A stretch of 64,000 bases of DNA, from contig CM040124.1 of the NCBI GenBank assembly GCA_022559845.1, positions 67,975,491-68,039,490 of the forward strand. Direction: 5' to 3'. Below the pieces are notes generated by a model. The model was not told where the DNA came from. It worked only from the letters and a program-made list of their open reading frames with translations, and did no database searches. This document shows, in pieces, positions 1 to 12,239 of the stretch. Position 1 is the stretch's first letter. The number at the start of each line of letters is the position of its first letter. The position numbers and the translations under genes were made by a program. The stretch comes from Amorphophallus konjac. Lineage: Eukaryota > Streptophyta > Magnoliopsida > Alismatales > Araceae.

Positions 1-109
1 AAACGCCAAATCCTTATGTAATGTGATCACTTCCAAAACGTTAGAAAAGCTCATTTTCAGTTCATATAAATTCATTTAGTCATCATCATAATCCATAAGA
101 TATAATACA
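1..109. other. Unassigned flank left of the Tat-1 fragment
   Basis: AT-rich sequence without coding potential. Tat-1 pol sequence begins at about 110 and is cut off here in the middle of the RNase H region. The flank ends in ACA at 107-109, as an LTR would, so it may be the end of another inserted LTR element; no second end is in the window to test this. Confidence 0.35.
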
Positions 110-2168
110 TGAGGAGGGGGTTCAACACGGTCTACTACACCAGTAAGGTGCTTAACGAGGCTGAAAGGTGGTACCCCGCAACCGAGAAACTCGTGCTAGC
201 GTTGGTCACCTCCGCCAAGCGCCTCCGGCCCTATTTCCAGGGTCACCCCATCACCATGCTAACCAGCGAACCATTGAAGAAGATCCTTACCCACCCCGAA
301 GCCTCGGGACGACTCGTCAAGTGGGCCATCATGCTTCGGGCCTACGATATATCCTATCGGCCCCGCTCAGCTGTGAAAGGCCAAGCGCTCGCCGACTTCA
401 TCATCGAAAGCACCATCCCGACTGAAGAAAGATCCCCGTCCGCGCCCGGGCCGACCTGGGAGTTGTTCGTAGATGGGTCTTCCCACTCGGTCGGGAGCGG
501 TGCCGGAATCCTTCTGAAATCTCCCAAAGGAGCAGAACTGCAGTACGCCTTGAAATTCAGCTTCCAAGCATCCAACAACACTTCCGAGTATGATGCCCTT
601 ATCTCGGGAGCGCGCATGGCCCGACGGTTGGGGGCTGAGCGAGTCAAGATCCACACTGACTCCTAGCTAGTCGCTAGCCAAGTCAACGGCGAGTACGAAG
701 CTTGAGAGGCACCAATGATCAAATACCTCCAACTGGTTAGAGCCCTAGCCTAACAGTTCAAGAGATTCGAGGTAGTCCGAATAGCTCGGGAGGAAAACTC
801 TCGAGCGGACGCCCTCTCTCGGCTAGCCTCTTCTCTCGACCCCGAAAGTACCCGATCAGTCCTCCTTGATGTGCTAGAGCGACCGAGCACTGACTCGGAG
901 CTCCTTGCTGTTGACTCGGCCATTTCGAGCGACTGGCGCGCCCCTATCTGTCATGGCTCTGGGACTCTCAAGAGCCTTCCGACCCTCGAGAGGCCAGCAG
1001 ATTGAAGTACCAAGCCCGACGCTTCATCATTCTAGACGACACTCTCTACCGGAGATCTTTCTCCGGTCCTCTCCTGAAGTGTCTCGACCCCGACAAAGCC
1101 ACCCGAGCTATCCAAAAGATTCATGAAGGCTTGTGCGGAGCGCATTCAGGGGGAAGGTCACTCACCCGGATCCTGCTACGGCAGGGTTACTGGTGGCTCA
1201 CTCTACAGCGCGACTGCACGGCCTACATGCAACAGTGCGACCGATGCCAGCGATTCGACCACTTAGTCCATCTGCCGGCAACGGAGCTCGTCACCCTGGC
1301 CGAGCCGTATCCCTTCGCTCGGTGGGGGATCGACATTCTTGGACCGTTCCCCATGGCTCAAGCCCAGAAGAAGTTTATCATCGTCGCCATCGACTACTTC
1401 ACCAAGTGGATCGAGGCCGAAGCCACGGTGAGGATCACCGAGACAGTCGTCTGGAATTTCGTCTGGAAGTCAATCATCTGTCGCTATGGCATCCCCCGGG
1501 TGATAGTGAGCGATAACGGTCGGCAATTTGATTCTCGCTATTTCCGAGACAGATGTGCCGACCTAGGCATTAACAATCACTTCACCTCGGTCGCCCACCC
1601 TCAGGTTAACGGACTGGTCGAGAATGCCAATAAGACCATCTTAAAAGGCATCAAGACCAGGCTCGGCAAGGCCAAGGGCAGCTGGCTTGAGGAATTACCT
1701 AGCGTACTTTGGTCACACAGAACGACTCCCAGAACGGCAACCGGTGAAAGTCCTTTCCAGTTGGTATATGGCGCCGAGGCCGTAATTCCGTTGGAGATCG
1801 CCAATCCCTCCCTCCGAGTCATCTGCTTCTCACCCGAGGTAAACGAGCAAAAATTGCTCGAGAACCTCGACCTAGCGGATGAACTCCGAGAGATTGCCAG
1901 CATCCGAGTGACGGAATACCAGCGCCGCCTCGCTCGATACTACAACGCCAAAGTCCGAGATAGGCACTTCCAACCGGGAGACTTCGTCCTCAGGAAAGCC
2001 AAAGCCTCTCGACCACTAGAGGCAGCGGGCAAGCTATCCCCTAACTGGGAAGGCCCCTACCGAGTGGTCGAGACGCTCAGGAAAGGAGCATACCGGCTAT
2101 CTACAATGGAAGGGGAACCCATCCCTCGGACGTGGAACGCAGCCACACTATGCAAGTTCTACTTTTGA
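110..2168 (+). pseudogene. Tat-lineage Ty3/gypsy pol fragment: RNase H, second RNase H, integrase
   Basis: 3' part of a Ty3/gypsy polyprotein. The first segment (110-420) is the end of the RT-linked RNase H (motif VYYTSKVL). A second RNase H follows (about 450-840, motif LFVDGSS, ending in the usual DALSRLAS); this dual RNase H is the hallmark of the Tat lineage. From 1002 the integrase is open: zinc-binding H/C motif around YMQQCDRCQ, catalytic core with D in WGIDILGPF, D in IVSDNG and E in NGLVENANK, then a C-terminal domain ending in CKFYF. The fragment is dead: in-frame stops at 664 (TAG), about 703 (TGA) and about 751 (TAA), a frame change near 950 between the RNase H and integrase frames, and no RT, protease or gag to the left. 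The products would act in reverse transcription and integration. Confidence 0.9.
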
Positions 2169-3596
2169 AGTTCGTGCAAACAATCTGAGTGAAATAAAAA
2201 AAAATTTCTTCATTCAAATGATTGTTGGTACATTAGAAAGGCCAAAGCCAATACATTGCATAGCAAAAAGCAAAAAAATCCATCTGGCACCACTGCAAGA
2301 GGCCATCGCTCGGCCGACTCAGTTTGACCTCCTTGCGTCCAGCCACTGACTCTGCCTCGCGTAGAAACTGGCTCGGATAAAAGGTGGTTGATCCAATTGG
2401 CTTGGGTGGCCCATGACAAAGGTGACAGAGGGACTGCGGAGGGGAAGGCTACCTTCCAAGTTGACAGAGGCTAGGGAGAGGAAACGCCCATGAAGGCCTC
2501 CTCTCTTCCAGCCTGCCAATTCTTTAGAACGTATAGAGAGCAAGCAGCCTGCGCAGAGTAAAAGAAATGACGGGGGGAGAGCACAAGAGGAGAAAAGAGA
2601 AAAAGAAGTCCAGCATAGCTGGATGAGGAGGCAGGGGAAGGCCCGGAAAGGAGGGAGCTTAATTTGCTTCTCCCCCCATCCCTGAAGCGAGCAGAGAGGG
2701 ACGGGCGGCGGAGATGCCGGATGCCCCCATCCATCTTCAATCTCGCCCCCCTCCGGGAAGCCTCGTCGGAACTGATAGAGGAAACGTCATGATTTTTCCG
2801 TCAAAATCCTCTCCAGATCTGCGCGACGACCATCGGACCCGCTTCAAACCCGCGCGATGACCGTCGGACCTGCTCAAAACCTGAAGCGGCAAAAACCCGC
2901 CGCCCTCCATCATCGGCAGCATCGTCTTCCGAAGGATCTTCCATGCTCTGAATGCAAAGGCTCAGCGCTACGAGAAATGGAGAGAGGAAAGACCACCCTA
3001 GAAAACCCTAAAGCGATGTAGATGGAGAGATGCCCCTAAGTCCCTTATAAAGGCGAGGGGAGGCCGCTTGCCTTAAAAGACTCTCTCCTCGAAAACACGC
3101 CGAAGGGATTTCCCCTTTATGACTGGTCACCTCAAACTCCTCGTTTCCGCCCCCAGCGGGACACACAAAGCGGCTAAGCATTCAAGGCGTGATCAAATGG
3201 AAAGGCACCCTGCCAGACGCCTGCCCAACCATCGCGTGAGATCTGCGCAAAAAGTATCGGTCCTTTCCAACTACTACAGATACGCTGATCAAATCACGGC
3301 AAGTACAACAAGCAACAAGCAAAGTTTTTCTCTATTGCCTTATATGGAGAGGAGTCCTTCTTTGCTCAGAAAAAAAAAGGGGGAAAAGAAAACAGAAAAA
3401 AGAGAAGGAAAAGGATAAACAAGGAGAGAAGACAAAGCAGGTCGATACATCAGGCCCCCGGCCCATGTAGCGGCTCGGAAGCGGAAGGCACGGATGGTCG
3501 GCCCCCGGTATCCTCGGTGACGGCTGACCCAGGCACTGCCCCCTCCTGTGCGGGAACTGTCTCAGTCGCGAGCCCTTCCGAGGCCTCCGGAGCTGG
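2169..3596. other. Tat-1 spacer between integrase and antisense ORF
   Basis: About 1.4 kb without a credible protein. Short open frames on both strands have no recognisable motif. There is a plus-strand TATA-like CTTATAAAGG near 3047, with no recognised plus-strand product downstream. Confidence 0.6.
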
Positions 3597-6038
3597 TTAC
3601 CCCTCAAGAGAAGAGACCTTCGACTCTTCTTCGCCCGACGCCGAGGTAGCAGAGCTGGAGGACGAGGCATCCGAGTCATAACGTTGACCGGACGGGAAGC
3701 AGAGCATGGAGTCGTGCTCTTCAGCATAGGTCACCGCTCGGCGATAGCCCTGCTTGAAGCCCTTGCGGGCACCTCGGCGGAGAGCCAGCTCATAGTAGAG
3801 AAGGGTGGCCTCCTTCAGGTCGACTCGGTAGGCCTCCGAGCATTTATACTGCTCGACCGCCTCTGCCTCGGCCAACCCTACCCTCCTTTCGAGTTCGGCC
3901 ATCTTCCACTCTGCCTCGGCTTGCCCCCTCCCGACCTTGGCCGCCAGCCCCTCAGCCTCGACTGCCCGCCTTTCTGCCTCGGCCCGATAAGCCTCGGCCT
4001 CCAACCGGTGACGCTCTGCTTCCTCCGCTCGGCACGCTAGGTCGACGCGCTCGGTTTCCCAACGCCCTTCTAGATCGACGCGGATAAGGCGCTCCTCCTC
4101 AAGGAGCCTACTCTTCCTCTCAAGCGACTCCCGAGCCTTGGCCAGTTCCCCAGTCAGTGCTCGGCCTTCAAGCTGGCTCGACCGCAGTAACTCCCTGGTC
4201 GCGGAGAACTCCCGTCGAAGCGCCTCATTCTCATTGGTGAGCCGGACCAGCTTCCTCTCGGCCCCGCCGAGGGTCCAAGCAAGCTATGACCGCTCTGACT
4301 CTAACCGAGCATAAGTCTCCGCCATCGTGGCCCCCATCTGAGCCATGATCAGGTCTCCCTCCATAATGACGTTGAGGACCCCGACCGGGGAATGATGCGC
4401 GCTTCCCCCCTTCACCCTCGCCGCAACACCGCTGCACATCTCGTACAAGGTGCGCGACACGCCGAGCCGTTCCAGCGCCACCGGCATGGGAACCTTCCCG
4501 GCACCGGGTGCCCCACCAGCCAGCCTAGATCGAACCTCAACTGCTCTTGGCGCCACGATCGGTTGGGGCGGCGATGCCTCTGCAGGTGAACCCCCAGCCG
4601 CGACCGTCTCGACTCGCGCATCACCGCCCGAGGCATCGCCCACCTCGACCGACGCCCCGGCCTCGGCCGCGGTTGCTTCAACTTCGGCCCCCTCTGTTCC
4701 CACCGAGGGGAGAGTCGACCCATCATCGTCACCCTCCGAGGCGCCCCTGGTATCCTCGACCCCCTCTCGCTCGGCAGATAGGAGAGCTGGCTCGATAGGG
4801 TCGGCCCTATCTTGCCCCGGAGAGGGGAGCGTCGCCGAGCCAGAGTCGCCCCCAGCGGTGGGGACGACCCCAGCCTTCTTGGCTTGCTTCTTGGCCCTGG
4901 CGGTGGCCCGCAACATACCCGTAATGGGGTCCTTGCACTTTGCCCCGTGCGATCGAGAAGTCCCCCCGAAGACCTCCCCCTTGCCCTTGTCCAGGGCTTG
5001 GGAGCGACCCTCTGAAGCGGCCGGTTCTCTGTCAGCCGAGTCATCGCCAAGATCAACCACCTCAGCGGCCTCCTTCAGAGGCTCCCGCTTGTTATCTGCA
5101 CAAAAGAAGAAGACGGTCAGAAACGCAGAGGCAACCCTGGCACCCGAAGAAGAGTCAAGTTTGTGGCGCGCGAACCTAATGGGAGCAGCCGTGTGAGGAG
5201 ACATCGCTCCACATTCTCCGGAGTGACCAGCTCCTCCGTAGATCGGTGATGCTTCAACAAAATGGCTGCGTACTCCTCCACCTGTGGAGGGAACTCGTCT
5301 TACCGGGGGGGAATATTCGGGTGGAAGTTCGGAATCACCGGGCACTCCCAGGATACCCCCACCAATTGCGTCTTCACCTAAAAGAACTGGGTTTTCCATC
5401 CCTTGTGAGAAGAATCCTTTGCCGCCAGCGAAATGCAGCCCCTATTCCTCCTCACCTGGATGAAATAGAAACCCTTTCCGGCCGACGGGTGCACTTTCAA
5501 CTCGAAGAAATAGTGTAAAAAGTCCAGGGAAGGGGGGACCCTGCACTGACGGCAGAGGATGCGGAAGGCGGAGAGGAGAAGATATGAATTGGCCACCAGC
5601 TGGACCGGTGCCAATGAAAAAAAAATTAAGGAGCGTTAGGACGAAGGGCTCGAAAGGGAGACGGAACCCACTCTTCCACGCCAAGAGAAAGGAGCAGAAG
5701 TGGCCCGGACGAGAGTCCAAGCTCATCTCGTGCGGGGCGGAGGCAACGAAATAGTATTTGTAGGGGAGGCGGAACTGGTGCTCTAACCTCCTCACCTCGG
5801 CCTCCCTTAGCTCGCTGCAGTTGGGGACTGGCGCCTTCGCCACGGGCTCATCGCTCCACTCCCCCGAATGCTGGGCAGCCATGGATTCTGGGGGAGAGCT
5901 CGACGAAAAGCACTCTTGTGACCCCGAACACTCTGGGGGAAGAGGGAGCTGCCGGATGGCCTCCGCCGTCGCCTCGGCCAACTCTGCGAACGCCGTCGCA
6001 AGTCTTTGCTCTTCCGTAGTGCCCTCACGATGCATCAA
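3597..6038 (-). pseudogene. Tat antisense ORF with PF04195-like (Transposase_28, putative gypsy-type transposon) domain
   Basis: Lies between integrase and 3' LTR and runs opposite to pol, the arrangement known for extra antisense ORFs in Tat elements; its function is unknown. Start ATG at 6038. An acidic, Ser/Pro-rich N-terminus leads to a PF04195-type core: SGFRLPFEPF, then, in a shifted frame, PSLDFLHYFF and GWKTQFF. A Pro/Ala/Ser-rich linker follows, then a long Ala/Glu/Arg coiled coil (about 4330-3650), then a Ser-rich tail ending at the stop at 3597. The shift lies near a run of nine A on the plus strand at about 5615-5623. Other breaks are a TAG after TQFF and a TAG at 4284-4286. An intron (5096-5175) restores frame downstream. 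Role inferred only from position; called broken. Confidence 0.8.
5096..5175 (-). other. Probable phase-1 spliceosomal intron in the Tat-1 antisense ORF
   Basis: On the minus strand the donor is AG|GT at 5176/5175 and the acceptor TTTGTGCAG ends at 5096, preceded by a pyrimidine-rich stretch and a CTGAC branch-like motif some 20-25 nt upstream. Removing these 80 nt joins the core-domain frame to the downstream linker/coiled-coil frame through one split codon. The Tat-2 copy has an intron candidate at the same place and phase (60581-60652). Confidence 0.7.
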
Positions 6039-6320
6039 GGAGCCTAAAAACTCGAAGGGAGGCTAGACCCTAAAAACGGAGGAAGTCTGGAATGTCAAAG
6101 AGCACTCAAACGCCTATATCCCCTCGCGGAAGGCGGCGCGCCGTTCCGACCTCCGAGAAAAGGGGGGCCCTTCATTTCAAAATCCATCAGGATTACCATC
6201 ATTACGGGCCTTGGTGACCATGACACGTGGCTTACTCACACCGCCATAACTCCTCCCATCTGAGCCACGCTGGTCCTAAACTCTCGAACATCTACTATTC
6301 CGAGCCTTCCCTGGCTCGGG

Positions 6321-6350
6321 AGTAGGAGGGGGACAAGTGGAGAGGGGGAT
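6321..6350 (+). other. Polypurine tract of Tat-1
   Basis: A nearly pure A/G stretch (AGTAGGAGGGGG ... GAGAGGGGGA) directly before the 3' LTR. The reverse complement of 30103-30140 in Tat-2 aligns with it, which helps place both LTR edges. Confidence 0.7.
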
Positions 6351-6353
6351 TTC

Positions 6354-7123
6354 TACAGCCCAGACAAAGAGCAGCCGAACTAGGCCCATCAGGACCAAAC
6401 AAGGCCACGCTCACCCGAGTGATAGCCCACAGGGCCCACTCCGGACTAAAAGCCCAATAAAAGATCGCTCAGGGACCCAACCTTCTTAGGCGGCCCTCAG
6501 GCTCGGAAGGCCCGAGCGACGGTCAGGTCGTCAGAATGATCTACGCCTGATCTATCCTCAGCCAGAATATGGGGAGGCGCACACGATCGTTCTGACCCAT
6601 CTCCGTCCGAGCTAGGCCCATCGCCCGGATACGGCTGGCCCCCCCTAAGCTCGAAACGGTCGACCGTCGGATGCTTATCCATGCAGCCGTTAAGAGTCCT
6701 CTGTGAGCAAGAATTCATAAGGGTGAGGGACTCCATCTCCCCAAGGTGATAACGCTCCCATGATGAGGCAATAAAAGTCCACGTTGAGGACGTAACTCTC
6801 ACCTGAAACCCCTCGACTTACAGGACTCCAGAAGGCGACATACTATTTAAACTAGGGATACCCTCCGGTGAAAGGTAAGGGCAATCACACGCTCAAAACT
6901 CCTAACCAGGAACCACTTCACCCTTCTGGTGGAGAGGGATCTCGCGCAAAAGCTACTTCCTCCCTATATTGGTCCCACCATAGCTTTATTGACTTAAGCA
7001 TCAGAGGGTTTTTCCCCAGGGACTCATCCCTGGGCCCCCTGATCCGTTTCCCTTTCTTGCAGTTCACAATCTGGTGATCTTTTGCCCGCTCAGGATCCGC
7101 GCGAGATCACGACTCTTCAAACA
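6354..7123 (+). repeat. 3' LTR of Tat-1
   Basis: About 770 bp between the polypurine tract and an ACA end at 7121-7123. The end (GCGCGAG..ACGACTCTTCAAACA) aligns with the reverse complement of the Tat-2 LTR edge at 29312 (GGCGCGAGACGACTTCC), so the two Tat elements support each other's boundaries. A TATA-like ACTATTTAAAC occurs near 6841. The 5' edge shows TA instead of TG and is approximate. Confidence 0.65.
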
Positions 7124-10100
7124 TAATAAAATAAAGAATTTAAACATTTGGACATACAAAATTTTTAAACAAATAAATAAACTACTAAAAAAATCGTAGG
7201 GCATTACAAAGGGGACCCATTAAAGGAATAAGGCCCGTTAGGTGAATGAGGAGATGGGCCTGCGTGGGAAGAGGAATCTACGCGGGGATAGGAAGACGGG
7301 GAAGAAGAGGGATAATGCATAGGGGAAGAATGCCCCATGAGGAAAATGGAGACGTTATACAGTGAGAATAAGGAGAATACAATGAGGGAAGCAAACCTAG
7401 GACAATGAAACTAAGCAAACAGACACAGGGAGTGGGCTAGCCTAAATGGGCCTAACAACAGAACCTCTATAGATGATGGTGAATGCAACACAAAACAACA
7501 CAAACGGGCCTAGACAAGCCCAAACAAACAATAGGGGTGTGAGGGAGTCCAACCAAGATCAAACAAGTTGATATGATCGTTAAATTTTTTTGTATTTTTC
7601 TAAAAGTTCTAGTGAGCCTTTTAATGATTCGAATTAAGATTAATTCCCTCCAGATAGGAAACCTATTGGGAATAAGGTCCAAGCTTTGGGTTTGACTAAG
7701 GTGAATCCCTCACAACGTATGCAACATGCCAGCCCGACGTCCGTGTGGGAATCCACGGCTCACGGGGACTTACGGAGGTACCGGATAAGGTCACCTAGTC
7801 GGCTCCAAGGAATATGGAGACGAGAGGATCCCCTACCAAGGTAGGAATGCGACTACAATATGATAAAAATACATGAACCTATGTGCACCAGAGTGCATGC
7901 AAAATCTAACTTAAATCTAACAAGCAATGACCAACCAATTATGACAAGTATGGCAATAATCATGCAAAAACAAATGATAATCAGGGGAGATCAAAATAGC
8001 ACCCAAACAAGTATGAAATGATGCGGAATATCACTCAAAATGTCAATCCCGGGTGCACTGTAGCACGCAAATGCAGTCTGGTATGAGACCGCTCAGGGAG
8101 ATAAATGGCCCTGGGAAGGACCGTGCAGTTACAGGGAGCAGTAAAAAATGATGAACAGAGAGCTAAAATGCACTGAAATTGCAAAGATAGATGTGTACCT
8201 TACTGGACGGTCTGGAGAATGATCGTGGAACCTGTGATCAGAATGGAACGGCGTATCGTCCGGCCGCGGGAAGACGTGAGCAGCCCTGGGTGGACCGTGT
8301 ACAACTTCGAGAATAGAAGCCCGCAGCGGACGAAATAGCAAACCTAAAAGGACTTGACAAACCTAACCAAGCACGGTGCGTAGGTCAACAAAACCAAAGC
8401 ACGATGGGCACTAGGAGTCCCACCGTGATCGCCAAAAAATAGGATGTAGATGTGCATTTCTCCCTCCCTCTTACCTTCACCTTTCTAAGTCAAAGTATGA
8501 AAAATGAAAGTGATGCTAAAAGGTCGAAGAAGGTGTATGGATGTGATCGCCACCAAGATGCAGAATGCAAAGGAAGTGCACCCTTACCTTGGAAAAGGGA
8601 AATGAAGCACTCGCCAAAGGAACACTGTGAAGGCCGAACATGGTCCAAAGAGGACCGCCTATGGATGTAGACGGCTACTCGATAGACCGCTCATAGCGTT
8701 GGGAAGAGAACGCGGGATGAAGGTTGACTAACGCCTGAACGGTCCGAGGCACACCATTGAAAAGAGTAGCACGGTCTACGCGTGGCCGTGTACCCTTTAG
8801 AACGGACAGAAGTAGACCGCTTGACGTTGCCAAACTTCAAGTTGTGGGGACCTGATCCTCCACCCCTTCCGGCAGGCCAGAGGGGATGGGCCTCGTGCTG
8901 TGCTCGTGTTGACCTGTAAAACAACTCAGAGAACAAAAAAATAAAACCCAAATCAGTCCTGGAATGTGTAATAACTATAAAATAAAATGGAAAACTAACA
9001 TGATAACATGGAGTGGGGGATACCTGGGGTAGTTTTTAAACCCTTATAAGGCATAAAAATGATAGGAAATATATAAATGATATGGAGACAGTAAAAAAAA
9101 CGTGGGGAGAAACACAAGAGGAAATGATCATGCCATGGAAATGAGAGATTAGACAATAGGATGAAAACAATAAAAGAGAAACTACTCCCTAAACTGGAGG
9201 CTCAAACGGACGTAGAGAGCCTCCCTTCCTGGCTACAGTTCGCTCAAGAATCCGGTAGCATTTCGACGTGGACGCCGGATATCCCCCCCTTTGAAGCTTG
9301 GACTAAGGGTTCTATTTATAGACCCCTGAAAGTCCAGCCTGAAATTAGGGTCTTTCAATGAAAATTAGGCCGGGAATATAAAATAAAACCCGTAGATAAT
9401 ACTCTGATCTCCCGCCAAAATCAAACGGGACCTCATTTGGTTGAGAAACCGCGGAGAAAAGGGCGAGGGAAGTTTGAGTTTCAACCATGGGTGGAGAGAG
9501 AAAATCCAAATAGTCCATATATCTCGGTCTGGTACGCGGTCGTTCGATAGGCCACCCAGCTCAATAGGCGGTCCATTGCTAGACCGCCTATAGGTGTCGG
9601 TGATAAATAAATAAAATGATAAATTATCCAATTATCCCACCAAACAGACCGGCTATCACGGCACTGGACTCTCAGGATATACACAGTCTAGAGATAGACC
9701 ACTTAAGAAATCACACGGTCTAATGCTAGGTCGTGTATAACGTGTCGGTGATAAATCCAATAAAACAGGATAAATAGATAATTATCTGAAAAACCCACCC
9801 GTATAGGACTCCGTGAACTAAACAGTCTAATGACAGGCCGTTCAAAAAGGAGTAAATGGCTTATCATATACCATTCAAAGGCTTGTCGGTGAAAATTTAG
9901 AAAGTCAAATAAATATCCAATAAATCGCTCTGAGCATGTAAACGGTCTCAAAAGGACCGCATAGTCACTACACGGCCCATCGCTAGACCGCGTACAGGCT
10001 GGGCGTTTGAAATTAATAAAATGGGATAAACGAACCCATTTATCCCAAAAGACCAAGCAAAATCAAGGCCCATTATGCTTAAATTCGGGAGCGAACCTAG

Positions 10101-10237
10101 TTAGGGAGGAAGATACCCATAAAATAAGCTCAAAGACATGCCTAAAAATGGCCCAATAAATGATGGACAACTCGAGGCACCAACAAATGGTGGTAAGAGG
10201 AATGACCCAACTCATCGGCAAAAAATGGGTGTCAACA
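7124..10237 (-). repeat. Degenerate Tekay-like Ty3/gypsy LTR, minus strand, partial
   Basis: No protein. Read on the minus strand it starts TGTTGACACCC at 10237. Around 7750-7778 it carries CCTCCGTAAG followed 12 bases later by TGGATTCCC, matching the same motif pair in the Tekay LTR at 50892-50922. Between them lies an array of CGGTC...GACCG dyads (about 8080-10000, for example 9943-9947 with 9955-9959), in the same relative position as the dyads of the Tekay LTR. Tat-1 seems to have cut off the other end. A second possible LTR edge (minus TGTAATGCCC at 7208) is unexplained. Confidence 0.45.
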
Positions 10238-11235
10238 GCGAGCTGAGGTGGCGGCGTGGCGACGACGGGGGCGGCGAGGTGATCGTGGCGGTGGCATTTT
10301 TGCGGCGTGGGGCGTGGTGTTCGTGGATCGACGAGATTTATAGATCGGTGGCGATCCGGAGGATTTAAAGCTTCCCTGAGGTAGGGGGACGCATCCTTGC
10401 CCTCTTTCCTGCATTCCCCACGATTTCTAGGTCGAGGAGAGGTCGAGAGGGGGTTGTTTCGTGCCGGGGTGGGGAAATGCATGCTTTGGGTTTGAGCGTC
10501 GAATCTAACGTTTCTTGAGGTTTTTGACCGATCTATGGGTATAGGATCATGCTAGGAGGGTTGGGGAAGAGTTCCCCTTTGTTTCCCCATCATCTGGGGG
10601 GGATTGAGGTGTGGTTTGGTTCTTTTTGCCATTCTCGCGATTTTCGTGCTCGAGTTGGGGTTGCGGTCCTTCCAGAGACCACCTCCTCCATAATGCGGTC
10701 CGCTGAGGGCCGCTACGTGGCTCCTGTAATGTCGGCAGGCTTTGCAGTCGTGAGGAGACCACCTGGTTCGCTTGCAGTCTCGCGACTGACCGCTACCCAA
10801 GGGGTAGCGGCTGGCTGCCGACCGCTATTTTTGTGGCAGTCAACGTGCCCCTTGGGCGCGTAAAACTAGCCCTTGGGGGTCCCGGTCACCTTGCGGTCCA
10901 GGAAGGATCATTTTATGGCGCTATGCGGTCAAGTAGTGACCGTTTCCTGGGTGCTAGCGGCCAGGATCCGGCCGCTACTAAGCCCCCGGGGTCCTTGGAG
11001 TTGCGATCATCGGATGGTCGCAACCCCGCTCTAGCAGTCTCAGGGAAGACCGCTAGGCTTGGGTAGCCACCCAGATCTGGCCGCTACCTATGGTGACGGC
11101 CCAGGGAGGACCGCCACCTTGTTTTTGCTTATTTCGGGTTTGACAGATGCCATTTTAGCCTCCGGTTGAGCCAGTTTTTGGGCCTCTCATGGCGTGTGGC
11201 CCGAGGGTTGCCTTGAGCACCCAGTGAGAGCCACA
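10238..11235 (+). repeat. Degenerate Tekay-like LTR, plus strand, left part
   Basis: Non-coding, GC-rich. Contains a run of dyads at about 10690-11110 with GCGGTC/GACCGC-type arms (perfect 8-bp arms at 10955-10962 and 10970-10977). It continues at 22215 after removal of Sire-1; the five bases CCACA at its end are the Sire-1 target duplication. The left boundary is not defined. Confidence 0.45.
11231..11235. repeat. Target-site duplication of Sire-1 (left)
   Basis: CCACA immediately before the TGTTG LTR start; the identical pentamer follows the right LTR at 22210-22214. Confidence 0.95.
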
Positions 11236-11524
11236 TGTTGTGTCTCTTAGGCACAAGCATGTGCTATGTTACTTTGATGATAGCAATGCTATTTGGTTTT
11301 GATGATAGCAAGACAGTGAGTGCATTTGAGTGCATTTGATATTGTATTTTGATGATAGCAATGTTATTGTGCATTGATGATTGCAATAAACAAAGTACAT
11401 TTCTATGCATTCTTATTCTTGAGCATTCTACATATTGATAGCAACATGAATGATGATGTTTAGCATTGATGGCATTTGCTCTTTATATATGTGCATTGCA
11501 TTATGTCAGATATCATGTCTCTGC

Positions 11525-12215
11525 ATATATCATGTCTGGGTAGCAAAGTCTATACACTGGATTGTGTATTTGTGCATCATGCAAGTCTATACATTGGACT
11601 CTCGTTCAAGCCTATGCATTGCATTGGTTAAGTGTGCACAGCGTCATCGCACTTCATTAGAAGTGTGTACAGCGTCAACGCGTGAAGTCTGTACAGCCGG
11701 GTCATATGCTCCTAAGTCTATGCATTACTGTTCATGCATCAGTATTCATCAAGTCTGTACAGCATGTCTCTCACGTTGGAAGTCTATACATTGGTGTGGG
11801 TCATCCAAGTCTGTACAGCCGTTTGCATTGGATTTCATGTCTAGACATTGCACTGTAGCATGCATTTCCTTAAAGTCTATACATCGGACTGGTTTGCATT
11901 GGCTAAGTGTATACAACGTCAGCTCATGCCTTGTCTTAGACAAAGTATATACAATGGCTTTGGGTCTCCAAGTCTATACAGCCTTTTGCTTCGCCAAAGT
12001 CTGTACATTGGTCTGCATAGGCTAAGTGTTTACATCGTCTGCTGTGAGGACAGCAAGTCTGTACGCTGGCCTTCTTTCATGATAAACTACAAGTCTACAC
12101 ATTCAACACTGGTCTTCCAAGTCTGAACAGCGTGAAGTCTATACTTTGGCACTGTAGCTCGCTCGTGCAAGTCTATACTTTGGACTGTTCTTCAAGTCTG
12201 TACATCAGATTTGAC
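11525..12215 (+). repeat. Degenerate AAGTCTRTACA array in the LTR upstream region
   Basis: About twenty copies of a core AAGTCT(A/G)TACA, each followed by variable sequence, roughly 25-40 bp apart, all in the same orientation and upstream of the TATA box. The second copy lies at 18943-19633. Open frames across it are by-products of the repeat. Confidence 0.8.
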
Positions 12216-12239
12216 TCAATCTTCGTGCTGTTTCTGTAC

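Noticed and set aside
4450..5196. 248-residue plus-strand frame opposite the Tat-1 antisense ORF
   Set aside because: Pro/Ser/Ala-rich complement of the GC-rich linker; the minus strand shows the domain order and splice signals.
8129..8951. Short frames at 8129-8341, 8452-8670 and 8691-8951 as genes
   Set aside because: Under 90 residues, no domain, no consistent codon pattern; they lie in the degenerate LTR with dyad repeats.
11450..12025. 191-residue open frame (twin at 18868-19443)
   Set aside because: Product of the AAGTCTRTACA array upstream of the LTR promoter; no domain.
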